DNA from: Bacteroidota bacterium
Lineage (GTDB): Bacteria; Bacteroidota; Bacteroidia; Bacteroidales; Paludibacteraceae
Direction: 5' to 3'
Assembly (NCBI GenBank): GCA_021779195.1
Contig: JAJYBB010000015.1
Coordinates: forward strand, 20,251 to 84,250
Length of the DNA stretch: 64,000 bases
In this document: positions 16,206 through 25,116 of the stretch, piece after piece
Position numbering within the stretch: position 1 is the stretch's first letter
Layout: the number at the start of each line of letters is the position of its first letter
The notes under the pieces: model-generated
Databases searched by the model: none
The model's input: the letters and a program-made list of their open reading frames with translations, nothing else
Told to the model about the DNA's origin: nothing
Program-made: the position numbers and the translations under genes

Positions 16206-18167
16206 TTAAGAAAGCATCACTTGCCCACCGGTAATTGGCAATGCCTGTCCGGTTTCACCACATTGCTCCATCAGGTACAGCGCACCTTTGGTAACATCCT
16301 CGGGCGAGCATCCTTTTTGCAACGGAACCTGTGCTAAGTAAAACTCTTTTACGTCTTCAATTGTTTTGGCGCCGGGCACTTTTCCTGCATTTAAGTACTG
16401 CACAAAAAGTCCGTTTTCCGGATCACTCCAAAGCGGGCCTTCGTAAAAATTACCCGGACAAATAGAGTTCACTTTAATACGGAACGGAGCCAATTCCAAT
16501 GCAAAAGATTGAGTCAGACCAATGCCACCAAATTTACCACCGGCATAGGCAAAATTCGCCTTGCTACCACGCAAACCCGATTTAGAATTTACCTGAATAA
16601 TATCAGCATAATAATCAGCGGTAGCGAATTTGGTTTGCAGCTTCATCACTTTGCTTACAACTTTTGTACAATAGAAATAAGCGTTATAGTTGATTTTCGT
16701 TACAAATTCGAAATCTTCCGGTGTCATGTCGTCCAGTCCACCCGCGCGAAGCACACCTGCATTGCTGATAAAGGTATCGATAGCTCCAAAGTTACAAATG
16801 GTTTCGTGAACTAGGTTTTCGATGCTTGGAATTTCGCTTACGTTGGTTTTCACAAAGATGGTACGGTTACTTTTTGCCAATCCGTTGAAACGCTCCACCG
16901 TAGCACGTCCAACTACTTCGTTCATGTCGGCAACAACAATATTTGCACCTTGTTGCAACAAGCAACGGGCAATTCCTTCGCCAAAGCCCTGTGCAGCTCC
17001 GGTAACAATGATGGTTTTATTCTCAGCACGACCGGCTGCTCCTCCAGCCGCCACACTGCGACGGTAGTTTTCCACTTCCCAATTGTCGATAAAGTCAATT
17101 TGCGCTTGCGTCATTGGGTGAGGACCACCAAACGATTCGGCATAATAAGCAATCTTCATGGCATCTTCGAATACATCAAGAATGATGTCGCACTGAGCAG
17201 CATTATCACCTACAGCCACCAATCCGATTCCTTTGATAAGAATTACCTTTGGCTGATAACCAAACTTGGCTGTGAAAACCGGAATTTGTTTCGCAGCCTC
17301 GGCCAATACGGCTTCCGGCTCTTCGTTGTTGAGGAAAATATAGTTCGATTTGCAATAAACAATCGCGTCCGGAGTAAATGGTTTTGCAATTTTAGCTTGC
17401 GCTTCTTCGGTGTCGTAGAAATGTTTTACCAAAGCGTTTTTGCGTACTTTCAGGGTTTTCAAACCATCTTTTGAAAGAATCATACGAATGCCCGGAAGAA
17501 CTTTTTCGGTGCAACTGCAAGTAGCACGTTCTTCGGTTGGAATAGGAAATTTCACGGCTTTTTCAAGTGTATCGAGCACCTTGGTATAAAGCACTTTCAC
17601 TTCTTCAATGCTGTTGGCAGCCACGAATATTCCATGGTTTTGCAACCAGATAACCTGAGGCTCTTCTCCGAATTGCTGACGATAAGCTTTGATAGCGTCT
17701 TCTACTTTCTTGAACAATACATAGCCCGGATCGGTGTATTCGATGTACAATGCTTTGGTGCCAAACAGCTTCTGCAAGTCAGCCTGAGCATTATTCGCGC
17801 ACATTAAACCGTTTACCAGCGTTGGGTGCATGTGTACTACAAAGGCAAAGTCAATTACATTGTGCATCGATGTTTCCACCGATGGGCGTTTGCCTTTGGT
17901 GATGGTAGCATCGGCCAAATCATTTTTTACTTGTTCTTCGCGTTCAGCCGCATTGGCACTGTACACTTTGTCGGACATGAGGTTCAGTTTGGCACGGTCG
18001 AGCACCGCAAAACCGTCTTCGGTAATGGTTGCCAACGACGAACCACTGGCTTTTACCCAAATTTTTTCTTCGTTTTTGTACGATGTATTTCCACCGCCTG
18101 CAATCACAAAACGGTTATCACGACCGTAGAATTGCGATATTTCAATTAATTGTTGTATTTCTTTCAT
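16206..18167 (-). CDS. Bifunctional class II aldolase/short-chain dehydrogenase (RhaEW-like)
   Basis: A 653-residue fusion. The aldolase half has the expected Glu in PSVETSMH, zinc His pair in HMHP and QNHGIFV. The C-terminal half (from about residue 385) is a short-chain dehydrogenase with TGAAQGFGEG, SNAG, a catalytic Ser in VNSKSG and YAGGK. Proteins of this architecture act as rhamnulose-1-phosphate aldolase plus lactaldehyde dehydrogenase in rhamnose catabolism. The rhamnose isomerase and transporter genes in this region support that role. The frame can be extended to a TTG at 18191, but those residues come from an intergenic repeat; the ATG giving MKEIQQLIEI is chosen. Confidence 0.88.
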   Translation of the reverse strand: MKEIQQLIEISQFYGRDNRFVIAGGGNTSYKNEEKIWVKASGSSLATITEDGFAVLDRAKLNLMSDKVYSANAAEREEQVKNDLADATITKGKRPSVETSMHNVIDFAFVVHMHPTLVNGLMCANNAQADLQKLFGTKALYIEYTDPGYVLFKKVEDAIKAYRQQFGEEPQVIWLQNHGIFVAANSIEEVKVLYTKVLDTLEKAVKFPIPTEERATCSCTEKVLPGIRMILSKDGLKTLKVRKNALVKHFYDTEEAQAKIAKPFTPDAIVYCKSNYIFLNNEEPEAVLAEAAKQIPVFTAKFGYQPKVILIKGIGLVAVGDNAAQCDIILDVFEDAMKIAYYAESFGGPHPMTQAQIDFIDNWEVENYRRSVAAGGAAGRAENKTIIVTGAAQGFGEGIARCLLQQGANIVVADMNEVVGRATVERFNGLAKSNRTIFVKTNVSEIPSIENLVHETICNFGAIDTFISNAGVLRAGGLDDMTPEDFEFVTKINYNAYFYCTKVVSKVMKLQTKFATADYYADIIQVNSKSGLRGSKANFAYAGGKFGGIGLTQSFALELAPFRIKVNSICPGNFYEGPLWSDPENGLFVQYLNAGKVPGAKTIEDVKEFYLAQVPLQKGCSPEDVTKGALYLMEQCGETGQALPITGGQVMLS

Positions 18168-18180
18168 TTTTTCAAGACAC

Positions 18181-18239
18181 TTTTTCAACACGAAGACACA
18201 AAAACATGAATTTCTTTGAGTCTTGGTGACTTTGTGTTT
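18181..18239. repeat. Intergenic repeat, family 1 copy A
   Basis: The elements TTTTTCAACACGAAGACAC, AAAAACATG, and CTTGGTGACTTTGTGTTTA recur in the same order at 22169-22231. Both copies lie directly between two operon genes on the minus strand, and the arms (CACGAAGAC, and TTGGTGACTTTGTG) are imperfectly complementary. Confidence 0.7.
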
Positions 18240-19389
18240 AAATATTTTCGATTAGTTCTTTTCCCAGTTTAATAAACTCAGCTCGTTTGCTACGATCGGC
18301 TTGTCCGTTGGCATCCACGTAACCGCGGAGACCTTGTGCTACCAAATGCTGGTGAGCCGCTACCACGCAAACACCTTCGTAGTTGATTTGCAACAAACGA
18401 TCGGTAAGAGGTGTGCTGTTACGTGCAAAAAGCTCAATCGGTTCCATTGCCGGCGTGTTGTGCTCGCTGCCGAATGTTACTACAAAACCCAGATTGTGAA
18501 GATAGGAGGCATATTTCTCCAACAATTCCACTCCATTGCGGGTAGTGATAAATTCCACTGAATGAAAACCACGCTCGGTCAATTGCTGAGCTACACGTTC
18601 CAAATCACCTTCGAAATCGGTGTAACCTCCTTTGGCATCATCAGCCAGAAACGGATAGGTTGGGATACCGCCACCCGCCACGATAATATCGCAAACGGTT
18701 TGCATAGGCAAAAATGCCTTTGGATCTTCGGAAACGAAAGCGCCACCACCAGCTTTGAGCAGATTGCCACGGATTTCGTTTTCCACTCCCGCAATGTCGT
18801 TGATGCCCGATTTCAATTTTTTTCCGGCAAATAGTTTTCCGAAAAGTTGATGAATCTGTGCTTCGTCGTTTCCGCAAGCTTCATACACTTTCAAGCGCAA
18901 AGCTTTGGCCAAATGGCGTTCGCGAATGGAACCTTTAGTCAGATCGTTTTTAATCCATTCAAAATCCAATGAGAAACCGGCATTATTCGCAGCCAGAATT
19001 TCATTTAGCTTGCCACACATGGCTTCCACCTGTGCATTGGCTTCGGCTCGCACATCGGCCAATTGCGTAGCAAAAGGCTCTGGCAAAACGAACGGATACG
19101 AAAGTCCTTTACCACTCAGGTAGGTGCGACCGGGATTTCCCGGGTCGTTCACACGCAAACCGGCTTTTTGGTCTGCTTCGTTCAGACTGATAAATTCTAT
19201 ATTGAACAACGGATACAAGCCGCGTTCCTTGCAACCAACTGCCCAGGCTTCGTAGCCGGCAGTGGTATAAAAATCATTGATACCAACCACTTTTACGCCT
19301 TCGGCAACAGCCATGTCGAGCGCCTCGTCCACGTTTTTGAATGCACTGAACGAGTAAGGTGTGTGGAGGTGTGCGTTTACTTTTTTCAT
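18238..19389 (-). CDS. PHP-domain metal hydrolase of unknown substrate
   Basis: A 383-residue PHP-family protein starting with the metal-site NAHLHTPYSFSAF. Later metal-site positions are partly altered: GINDFYT replaces the usual DH pair, IPTYPFL has Pro where His is common, and FGSEHNTP stands where an SDxH-like motif is normal. PHP proteins are typically phosphoesterases. Here it lies in one run with an aldolase fusion and a 2-oxoacid dehydrogenase E1 gene, so action on a phosphorylated sugar intermediate is possible but not shown. The start is ATG, with repeat copies upstream and downstream. Confidence 0.75.
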   Translation of the reverse strand: MKKVNAHLHTPYSFSAFKNVDEALDMAVAEGVKVVGINDFYTTAGYEAWAVGCKERGLYPLFNIEFISLNEADQKAGLRVNDPGNPGRTYLSGKGLSYPFVLPEPFATQLADVRAEANAQVEAMCGKLNEILAANNAGFSLDFEWIKNDLTKGSIRERHLAKALRLKVYEACGNDEAQIHQLFGKLFAGKKLKSGINDIAGVENEIRGNLLKAGGGAFVSEDPKAFLPMQTVCDIIVAGGGIPTYPFLADDAKGGYTDFEGDLERVAQQLTERGFHSVEFITTRNGVELLEKYASYLHNLGFVVTFGSEHNTPAMEPIELFARNSTPLTDRLLQINYEGVCVVAAHQHLVAQGLRGYVDANGQADRSKRAEFIKLGKELIENI

Positions 19390-19398
19390 ATTGTTTTT

Positions 19399-19442
19399 AC
19401 CACTAAGGCACTCAGGACACTATGTATCACTAAGTTTCTTTG
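19399..19442. repeat. Intergenic repeat, family 2 copy C
   Basis: Begins ACCACTAAGGCACTcAGGACAC and continues with CACTAAGTTTCTTTG; it matches the left arm of the complete copy at 19595-19670. Confidence 0.6.
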
Positions 19443-19594
19443 TTTTATATTGTGTTTTTGTATTAAAATCTTATCAATTTATTTGTCTGCAATCTGCAGA
19501 ATCATCAACAGAACTCTTTTTATTATTTTGCAACTTGTACAAGCTTCAACGGTGCATTGTTGGATAATCTACATAAAAAAACCTACTTAAATCA

Positions 19595-19670
19595 ACCACT
19601 AAGGCACTAAGGACACAAAGAAACACTAAAAAAAGATTGTGAATCTAAATGGTCTCAGTGCCTTAGTGGT
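19595..19670. repeat. Intergenic repeat, family 2 copy D with terminal inverted arms
   Basis: Starts with ACCACTAAGGCACT and ends with AGTGCCTTAGTGGT, a perfect 14-base inverted repeat with 48 bases between. Imperfect tandem words (CACTAAGGACAC, AAAGAAACACTA) fill the middle. It sits just beyond the E1 stop and could fold in the mRNA. The remaining sequence between 19443 and 19594 shows no gene. Confidence 0.7.
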
Positions 19671-19681
19671 TAAATATTAAA

Positions 19682-22141
19682 TTATACTCCTAATTTCGAT
19701 CTTCTGATAAACTCAGCATCCGTAAAGTTTTGACCCGGAACATAGCCTGCCAACGGTTGGATGCGTTCGTTAATCATATCGAGGAACCAGCTCGGCTGTG
19801 CAAAGAATGAACTTTCCAACTCATAAGCAGGAGTAATCCAGTTGCGCGAGCCCAAAACAGCCACGGGTGCATCTAAATAATCGAAGCAAAGGGTACTGAC
19901 ATTGGCTGCAAAATCGTTGAGGAACGAACCACGAGTAGTGGCATCGCTTGCCACAATGATTTTTCCAGTTTTTTTCACTGATTCCACGACTTGTTCATAG
20001 TTGAATGGCACCAACGATCGGGCATCAATCACTTCAGCCGACATACCGTATTTTTCTTCCAATTCTTTGGCTGCAGCTAAAGCTGGGTATAAAGTATGTC
20101 CAATGGTAAGGAAGGTAATATCGTTGCCTTCTTTTTTGATATCGGGCTCGCCGAATGGAATTTCGTAGTAACCTTCAGGAACGCCGCCTTTGTGGAATTG
20201 TTCGCCAATTTCGTAGATGCGTTGACTTTCGAAGTAAACCACAGGGTCAGTTCCTTGCAAGGCTGAGTTCATCAATCCTTTTGCATCGTAAGGAGTTACC
20301 GGAAAACAAACTTTCAAGCCGGGAATATGAGCCACAAGCGAAGTCCAATCCTGCGAATGTTGAGCGCCATATTTTGAACCAACTGATACACGAAGTGTGA
20401 TAGGCATTTTCAACACGTTGCCACTCATGGCTTGCCATTTAGGCATTTGGTTAAACACTTCATCACCACTACGTCCGAGAAAGTCGCAATACATAATTTC
20501 AGGAACCACACGTCCGCCGCACATGGCATATCCAATGGCTGTACCAACAATTGAAGCTTCAGCAATAGGTGAATTGAATAAACGATGATACGGCAATGCT
20601 TCGGTCATGCCACCATAAACAGCAAATGCTCCACCCCAGTCGCGGTTTTCTTCGCCATAAGCAATCAGGGAAGCGTCCTGATAAAAGCGATGCATCAACG
20701 CTTCGAAAATACCATCACGCAACTGAAATTGTTTCATTTTGCTGAATGGTTTTCCATCCGCATCAAAAGCAAAACGTTCTTTGGCAGCAATTTTTTTGAC
20801 ACGCGAATTTTCTTCTAATGGTATCAACACTTCGGGTTTAGCCGTAGAAAAAGAATCAACTGAGCCGTTTGAAAAAATCATATCGCTAATAATTTCTGGA
20901 TTTTTCATTCGGGGCGAAACTTCATCATCAATTGCTTTCAATAATATTTCATGAATAAGTAGTTTCACATCATTCCATGTTGCATCCAAATCAACTTGAG
21001 AAGAAATACCGGCATCAATCAGCTGCTTTCCAAACGAAACGATGCAATCTTGATTTTCCCAAGCTTCCACTTCTTCTTTCGAGCGGTATGAAGATGCATC
21101 CGAAGGCGAGTGTCCGCTGTAACGGTAGGTTAGAACGTCTAATAAAACCGGACCTCTTTTCTCTTCAATGATAATGCGTTTGCGTTTGTAAGCATCAATC
21201 ACAGCCAACGGATTGTATCCATCTACTCGCTCAGCATGCATTTGCTCAGGATTTACACCCGCACCAATACGAGCCGCAATATCATATCCCATTGTTTCTC
21301 CTTTGGTTTGTCCGCCCATACCGTATTGGTTATTCATAATATTGATTATCACGGGCAATCCACCTTTCATATCACCTTCCCAAAGTTGGTTAAACTGATC
21401 CATTGAGGCAAAATTAATACCTTCCCACACCGGACCGCAAGCCATTGAAGCATCTCCAATATTTGCAACAACCAACCCTTTTTGACGATTAACTTTTTTG
21501 TATAAGGCAGCTCCAACAGCAATATCAGCCGAACCTCCTACAATTGCATTGTTAGGAAACACACCAAATGGTGTGAAGAATGCATGCATCGATCCACCCA
21601 AACCACGGTTGAAACCGGTTTCGCGAGCAAATATTTCGGCTAGAGTACCGTAAACAAGGAAACGGCGCGCCAATTCTTTCGTAGTGCCTGTAAAATCTTT
21701 CTTAACTACCTTGAGAACTGCACCATCGAAAAACGATTCCATAATGTCCATCAACTGTTTGTCATCCAATTTGTGAATGGCTGACATACCTTTGGCAAGA
21801 ATTTCGCCATGTGAACGGTGACTCCCGAAAATATAATCGTCAACGGTTAATGTCCACGCCATACCGACAGCTGCCGATTCCTGTCCGATAGACAAGTGTG
21901 CCGGACCGGGGTGATTGTAGGGAGTGCCGTTATATTCACCTTTGGTTTTGATCAAATTGATCATGGTTTCAAATTCCCGAATCAACACCATGTCGTGATA
22001 AATGGCTATAAATTCGTCGTTGGTAAAATTACCTTTTTCGTCTTTTACGGTTTTCTGATATTGGTTGACAGGAATTGGTTGAAATTCTATAAATCCTGCA
22101 TTCCGTGCTTCTGATGGATCAATAAATTGTACTTTTGGCAT
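19682..22141 (-). CDS. Fused alpha-beta E1 component of a 2-oxoacid dehydrogenase-type complex
   Basis: Thiamine diphosphate-dependent E1, 819 residues, with alpha-like and beta-like parts fused. The alpha half (to about 420) has GSHRSHGEILAKG, RGLGGSMH, and a thiamine-site GDASMACG...MNNQYGMG. The beta half (from about 480) has SLIAYGEENRDWGGAF, NSPIAEASIVG and the C-terminal IDARSLVPFN. It follows E3 and E2 genes in the same direction, so a full complex is encoded. The substrate is unknown; pyruvate, branched 2-oxoacids or acetoin-like diketones are all handled by this family. Placement in a fucose/rhamnose operon is unusual for an anaerobe. Confidence 0.88.
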   Translation of the reverse strand: MPKVQFIDPSEARNAGFIEFQPIPVNQYQKTVKDEKGNFTNDEFIAIYHDMVLIREFETMINLIKTKGEYNGTPYNHPGPAHLSIGQESAAVGMAWTLTVDDYIFGSHRSHGEILAKGMSAIHKLDDKQLMDIMESFFDGAVLKVVKKDFTGTTKELARRFLVYGTLAEIFARETGFNRGLGGSMHAFFTPFGVFPNNAIVGGSADIAVGAALYKKVNRQKGLVVANIGDASMACGPVWEGINFASMDQFNQLWEGDMKGGLPVIINIMNNQYGMGGQTKGETMGYDIAARIGAGVNPEQMHAERVDGYNPLAVIDAYKRKRIIIEEKRGPVLLDVLTYRYSGHSPSDASSYRSKEEVEAWENQDCIVSFGKQLIDAGISSQVDLDATWNDVKLLIHEILLKAIDDEVSPRMKNPEIISDMIFSNGSVDSFSTAKPEVLIPLEENSRVKKIAAKERFAFDADGKPFSKMKQFQLRDGIFEALMHRFYQDASLIAYGEENRDWGGAFAVYGGMTEALPYHRLFNSPIAEASIVGTAIGYAMCGGRVVPEIMYCDFLGRSGDEVFNQMPKWQAMSGNVLKMPITLRVSVGSKYGAQHSQDWTSLVAHIPGLKVCFPVTPYDAKGLMNSALQGTDPVVYFESQRIYEIGEQFHKGGVPEGYYEIPFGEPDIKKEGNDITFLTIGHTLYPALAAAKELEEKYGMSAEVIDARSLVPFNYEQVVESVKKTGKIIVASDATTRGSFLNDFAANVSTLCFDYLDAPVAVLGSRNWITPAYELESSFFAQPSWFLDMINERIQPLAGYVPGQNFTDAEFIRRSKLGV

Positions 22142-22168
22142 TGTATAATTGGTTTATTTGTTTGTTAT

Positions 22169-22231
22169 TTTTTCAACACGAAGACATTGAGACACAAAAA
22201 ACATGTTCTTTTCTTGGTGACTTTGTGTTTA
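22169..22231. repeat. Intergenic repeat, family 1 copy B
   Basis: Matches copy A (TTTTTCAACACGAAGACA, ACAAAAAACATG, CTTGGTGACTTTGTGTTTAAAT) with one short insertion. It fills the space between the lpd stop and the E1 start. Confidence 0.7.
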
Positions 22232-22235
22232 AATC

Positions 22236-23591
22236 TTAAAACGCAAAAATCGTTTCTTTAAATATTTCACTCACGGTTGGATGTGGAAAAACTACTTCCT
22301 GCATTTCTGTTAATGTCATTTCTTGTTCAATAGCCATGCATGCTCCATAAATGATTTCACTGCCGGGATTTCCCAGCATGTGAACGCCGATTATTTCGTT
22401 ATACCTTTCACCAACAAGCACTTTGCATAATCCAGTTCCTCCTTCGTTTTCAGCTACAAAACGTCCGGCATACGCCATTGGCAGTTTAGCAACTTTATAG
22501 GCAATTCCTTTCGCTTTAGCAGATTCTTCTGTTTCGCCAACTGCAGCGACTTCAGGGTTGGTGTAAACTACACCCGGAATGGCATTATAACGCATTACGT
22601 CAGTTCTTCCGGTCAAGTTATTTACCACTACTTCACCTTCGCGGGAAGCAGTGTGAGCCAACAATGAAAATCCGGTTACGTCGCCTGCTGCAAATACATT
22701 GGGCACATTGGTTCGCATTTTTTCATCCACTTTGATACCGCCTTTAAACAATTCCACATTCAAATTTTCCAATCCGAATCCTTTTGTAATCGCACGGCGA
22801 CCAACGCTTACCAATATTTTATCTCCTTCAATTGTTTCTATTTTACCGTCTTTTTCGAAGATCACATTTTTGCCATCTACTTTTACAACTTTAGCATTCA
22901 GATTAAATTCGATGCCTTTCTTTCCGTAAATATCGCGAAGCATGGCAGAAATTTCAAAATCATTGTTCCCCAAAATTTCAGGAAGCATTTCAATAACGGT
23001 TACTTTTGAACCCAGGCTATTATAAATACTGGCAAACTCCATCCCGATAACACCTCCGCCAATGATTACCAGAGAAGCCGGTTGCTCTTTCAAGTCCAGA
23101 ATTTCACGGTTGGTCAGGATAATGTCGCCTGCTTCGTCCAATCCCGGAATAGGTGGAACAAATGCTTCTGAACCGGTACAAATCAATAAATTCGTTCCAA
23201 GGTAAGTCTCACCTTCACAAGTCACCTCCACACCTTTCGGGCTACGTCCCACGATCATGGCTTCGCCTTTTACCACAGTAACATGGTTTATTTTCATAGC
23301 GCTTTCAACGCCTGCAACCAGCTTGCGAACCACTTTATTTTTACGGGCAACAATTTTACTGTAATCAAAACGGATATTTTCGCCAAAAACTCCATATTTA
23401 TCTCCATGTACAGCATTTTCGTACGTTTTGGCACTGTAAAGCATGGTTTTGGTCGGGATGCAACCTTCGTTGAGACATACACCGCCCATGGCTTTCTTTT
23501 CGAATAAAATGACTGAAAGTCCTTTATGTCCTGCACGTTCAGCAGCAACATATCCGGCAGGTCCACCGCCAATTATAATTAAGTCAAACAT
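22236..23591 (-). CDS. lpd: Dihydrolipoyl dehydrogenase (E3)
   Basis: FAD enzyme that reoxidises dihydrolipoyl groups of the E2 core and makes NADH. The 451-residue protein has the FAD site IIIGGGPAGYVAAERA at the start and the redox disulfide in GGVCLNEGCIPTK. It also carries an NAD site VIIGGGVIGMEFASIYNSLG and the His-Glu pair in FPHPTVSE near the C-terminus. It is full length. It lies between E2 and E1 genes, so it probably serves this complex, though E3 can be shared. Confidence 0.93.
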   Translation of the reverse strand: MFDLIIIGGGPAGYVAAERAGHKGLSVILFEKKAMGGVCLNEGCIPTKTMLYSAKTYENAVHGDKYGVFGENIRFDYSKIVARKNKVVRKLVAGVESAMKINHVTVVKGEAMIVGRSPKGVEVTCEGETYLGTNLLICTGSEAFVPPIPGLDEAGDIILTNREILDLKEQPASLVIIGGGVIGMEFASIYNSLGSKVTVIEMLPEILGNNDFEISAMLRDIYGKKGIEFNLNAKVVKVDGKNVIFEKDGKIETIEGDKILVSVGRRAITKGFGLENLNVELFKGGIKVDEKMRTNVPNVFAAGDVTGFSLLAHTASREGEVVVNNLTGRTDVMRYNAIPGVVYTNPEVAAVGETEESAKAKGIAYKVAKLPMAYAGRFVAENEGGTGLCKVLVGERYNEIIGVHMLGNPGSEIIYGACMAIEQEMTLTEMQEVVFPHPTVSEIFKETIFAF

Positions 23592-23703
23592 TTTTTTTTG
23601 TTATTAAAAGATTTATTATTTAGGATTGAATAGAAGGCTCAAATTTACAATAATTATTACGATTATAACAAATTACGGATTCCTTGCATCTTACATCTTA
23701 TTC

Positions 23704-25044
23704 CTAAAAAATATCAAACTCTAATGTTTCAATCTCTATTGCAATTTGTTTCAAAAAACGCGTTGCTTCGCCACCATCCAAAGCACGGTGATCGTATGTA
23801 AGGCTAAGACCGATATAGGGAACAAATGCAAAAACTCCATCACCCAAATCCTTCGGACGTGGAACAATGGTGTTCACACCCAAGATGGCTGATTGAGGCA
23901 AATTGATAACCGGCGTAAACATTTCAACGCCGTAAGCTCCAAGGTTTGAAACGGTGAATGTAGCTGCTTCGGCAGCTAACAATTCAGGTGAAATAGCACC
24001 TTTTTTGCAGCTGTTAGCTACTTCTTTTAATTGATTGGACAAACCTATAATCGACAAATCGTCGGCATTGCGCACAGCGGGAACCATCAAACCTCGTTCA
24101 GTATCAACAGCCAATCCGAGATGAACTTTGTTGAATAAACGCATCGAATCCCCCAGGAAGTGTGAGTTAACATTCGGGAATTTCTTCAATGCTTTTACTA
24201 CTGCAAAACAAACGAAATCGTTTATGGTCAGATTGGTCGACAACGTTCCTGCTTCGAATGCTTTTTTGGCTTTCTTGCGCAAGTTTTGGATATTTCGTGC
24301 ATCGGCTCCCAAATGGTGGGTAAGTTGTGCTGAATTTTGTAACGAAGAGTGCATTGCTTTTGCAATCAACTTGCGCATGTTCGATAACTTTTGATCTTCG
24401 TAATCCAGTCCATAAACTGCATTTACTGGAGTAATTAAATCAGTTGATTTTGCTGTTCCGGCGAGACCTGAGCCTGAACCTTGGGGCTGAACACCTTCTT
24501 CGGCAGCAATTTTCTTAGCCAACGAGGTCAATCTTGGACGGTTTTCCAAGACAGTCCGTACGTCTTTTTCAATTACACGCCCTTTTGGACCAGTACCAGT
24601 TAACGTTTTAAAGTCCAGGGCTTCTTTTTCGGCAAGATTTTTTGCCCGTGGAGAAACGAAAGGAGAATTTGCAGTTTGCAGTTTATTATTTGCAGTTTCG
24701 AATTCCAGGTTTTGGGTTTCAGGTTTTGATTCCACGATTGGTTCAGCATCTTGGCTCTTCGTTTCAACCGGTGAACCACCTTGTAATAAACCGGCATAAT
24801 CCTCACCATGCTGACCGATAACCATCATGTCGAGAAGAACAGGCACTTCGTCGCTTTCGTTGTAAAAACATTCAAGCACAACACCATCAGCAGGTGATTC
24901 TTCTTCAAACGAGGCTTTATCTGTTTCGTAGGCAAATAAAATATCTCCTTTTTTTACGGTATCTCCTTTTTTCTTTTTGATTTCGGTAATGATACAACTT
25001 TCCACCGATTGCCCTTGTTTAGGCAGAATAACTACTACAGCCAT
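23704..25044 (-). CDS. Dihydrolipoamide acyltransferase (E2)
   Basis: Core of a 2-oxoacid dehydrogenase-type complex, 446 residues. It has one lipoyl domain with the lipoylated Lys43 in YETDKASF, a peripheral subunit-binding domain (VSPRAKNLAEKE, about 130-165), and a catalytic domain ending with the CoA-acyltransferase site YDHRALDGGEA. The linker between lipoyl and binding domains (about residues 105-129) is coded by short repeats of the kind seen in intergenic DNA. The acyl specificity cannot be told from sequence. It heads the E2-E3-E1 gene order, 72 bases after the kinase gene. Confidence 0.9.
   Translation of the reverse strand: MAVVVILPKQGQSVESCIITEIKKKKGDTVKKGDILFAYETDKASFEEESPADGVVLECFYNESDEVPVLLDMMVIGQHGEDYAGLLQGGSPVETKSQDAEPIVESKPETQNLEFETANNKLQTANSPFVSPRAKNLAEKEALDFKTLTGTGPKGRVIEKDVRTVLENRPRLTSLAKKIAAEEGVQPQGSGSGLAGTAKSTDLITPVNAVYGLDYEDQKLSNMRKLIAKAMHSSLQNSAQLTHHLGADARNIQNLRKKAKKAFEAGTLSTNLTINDFVCFAVVKALKKFPNVNSHFLGDSMRLFNKVHLGLAVDTERGLMVPAVRNADDLSIIGLSNQLKEVANSCKKGAISPELLAAEAATFTVSNLGAYGVEMFTPVINLPQSAILGVNTIVPRPKDLGDGVFAFVPYIGLSLTYDHRALDGGEATRFLKQIAIEIETLEFDIF
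24660..24735. repeat. Repeat-coded linker inside the E2 gene
   Basis: On the plus strand TGCAGTTT occurs three times (starting about 24670, 24677 and 24691), followed by two copies of an AGGTTTTG word. This translates on the minus strand as the flexible linker between the lipoyl and subunit-binding domains (KPETQNLEFETANNKLQTAN). Confidence 0.55.
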
Positions 25045-25116
25045 ATATTTATTAACTATTTTTTCATTTACAATATATTATTGATTGATAATCAACCAAT
25101 CTAAAATTCAGCAATA

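Noticed and set aside
16950..17474. 174-codon plus-strand frame
   Set aside because: It lies wholly antisense to the well-supported aldolase/SDR fusion and has no recognisable protein features.
19063..19590. 175-codon plus-strand frame
   Set aside because: It overlaps the PHP gene antisense and then runs through intergenic repeats; composition is Cys- and Phe-rich as expected for a shadow frame.
19399..19670. CRISPR-like repeats
   Set aside because: Copies are not evenly spaced, have no unique spacers of equal length and lack cas genes; they are intergenic repeats.
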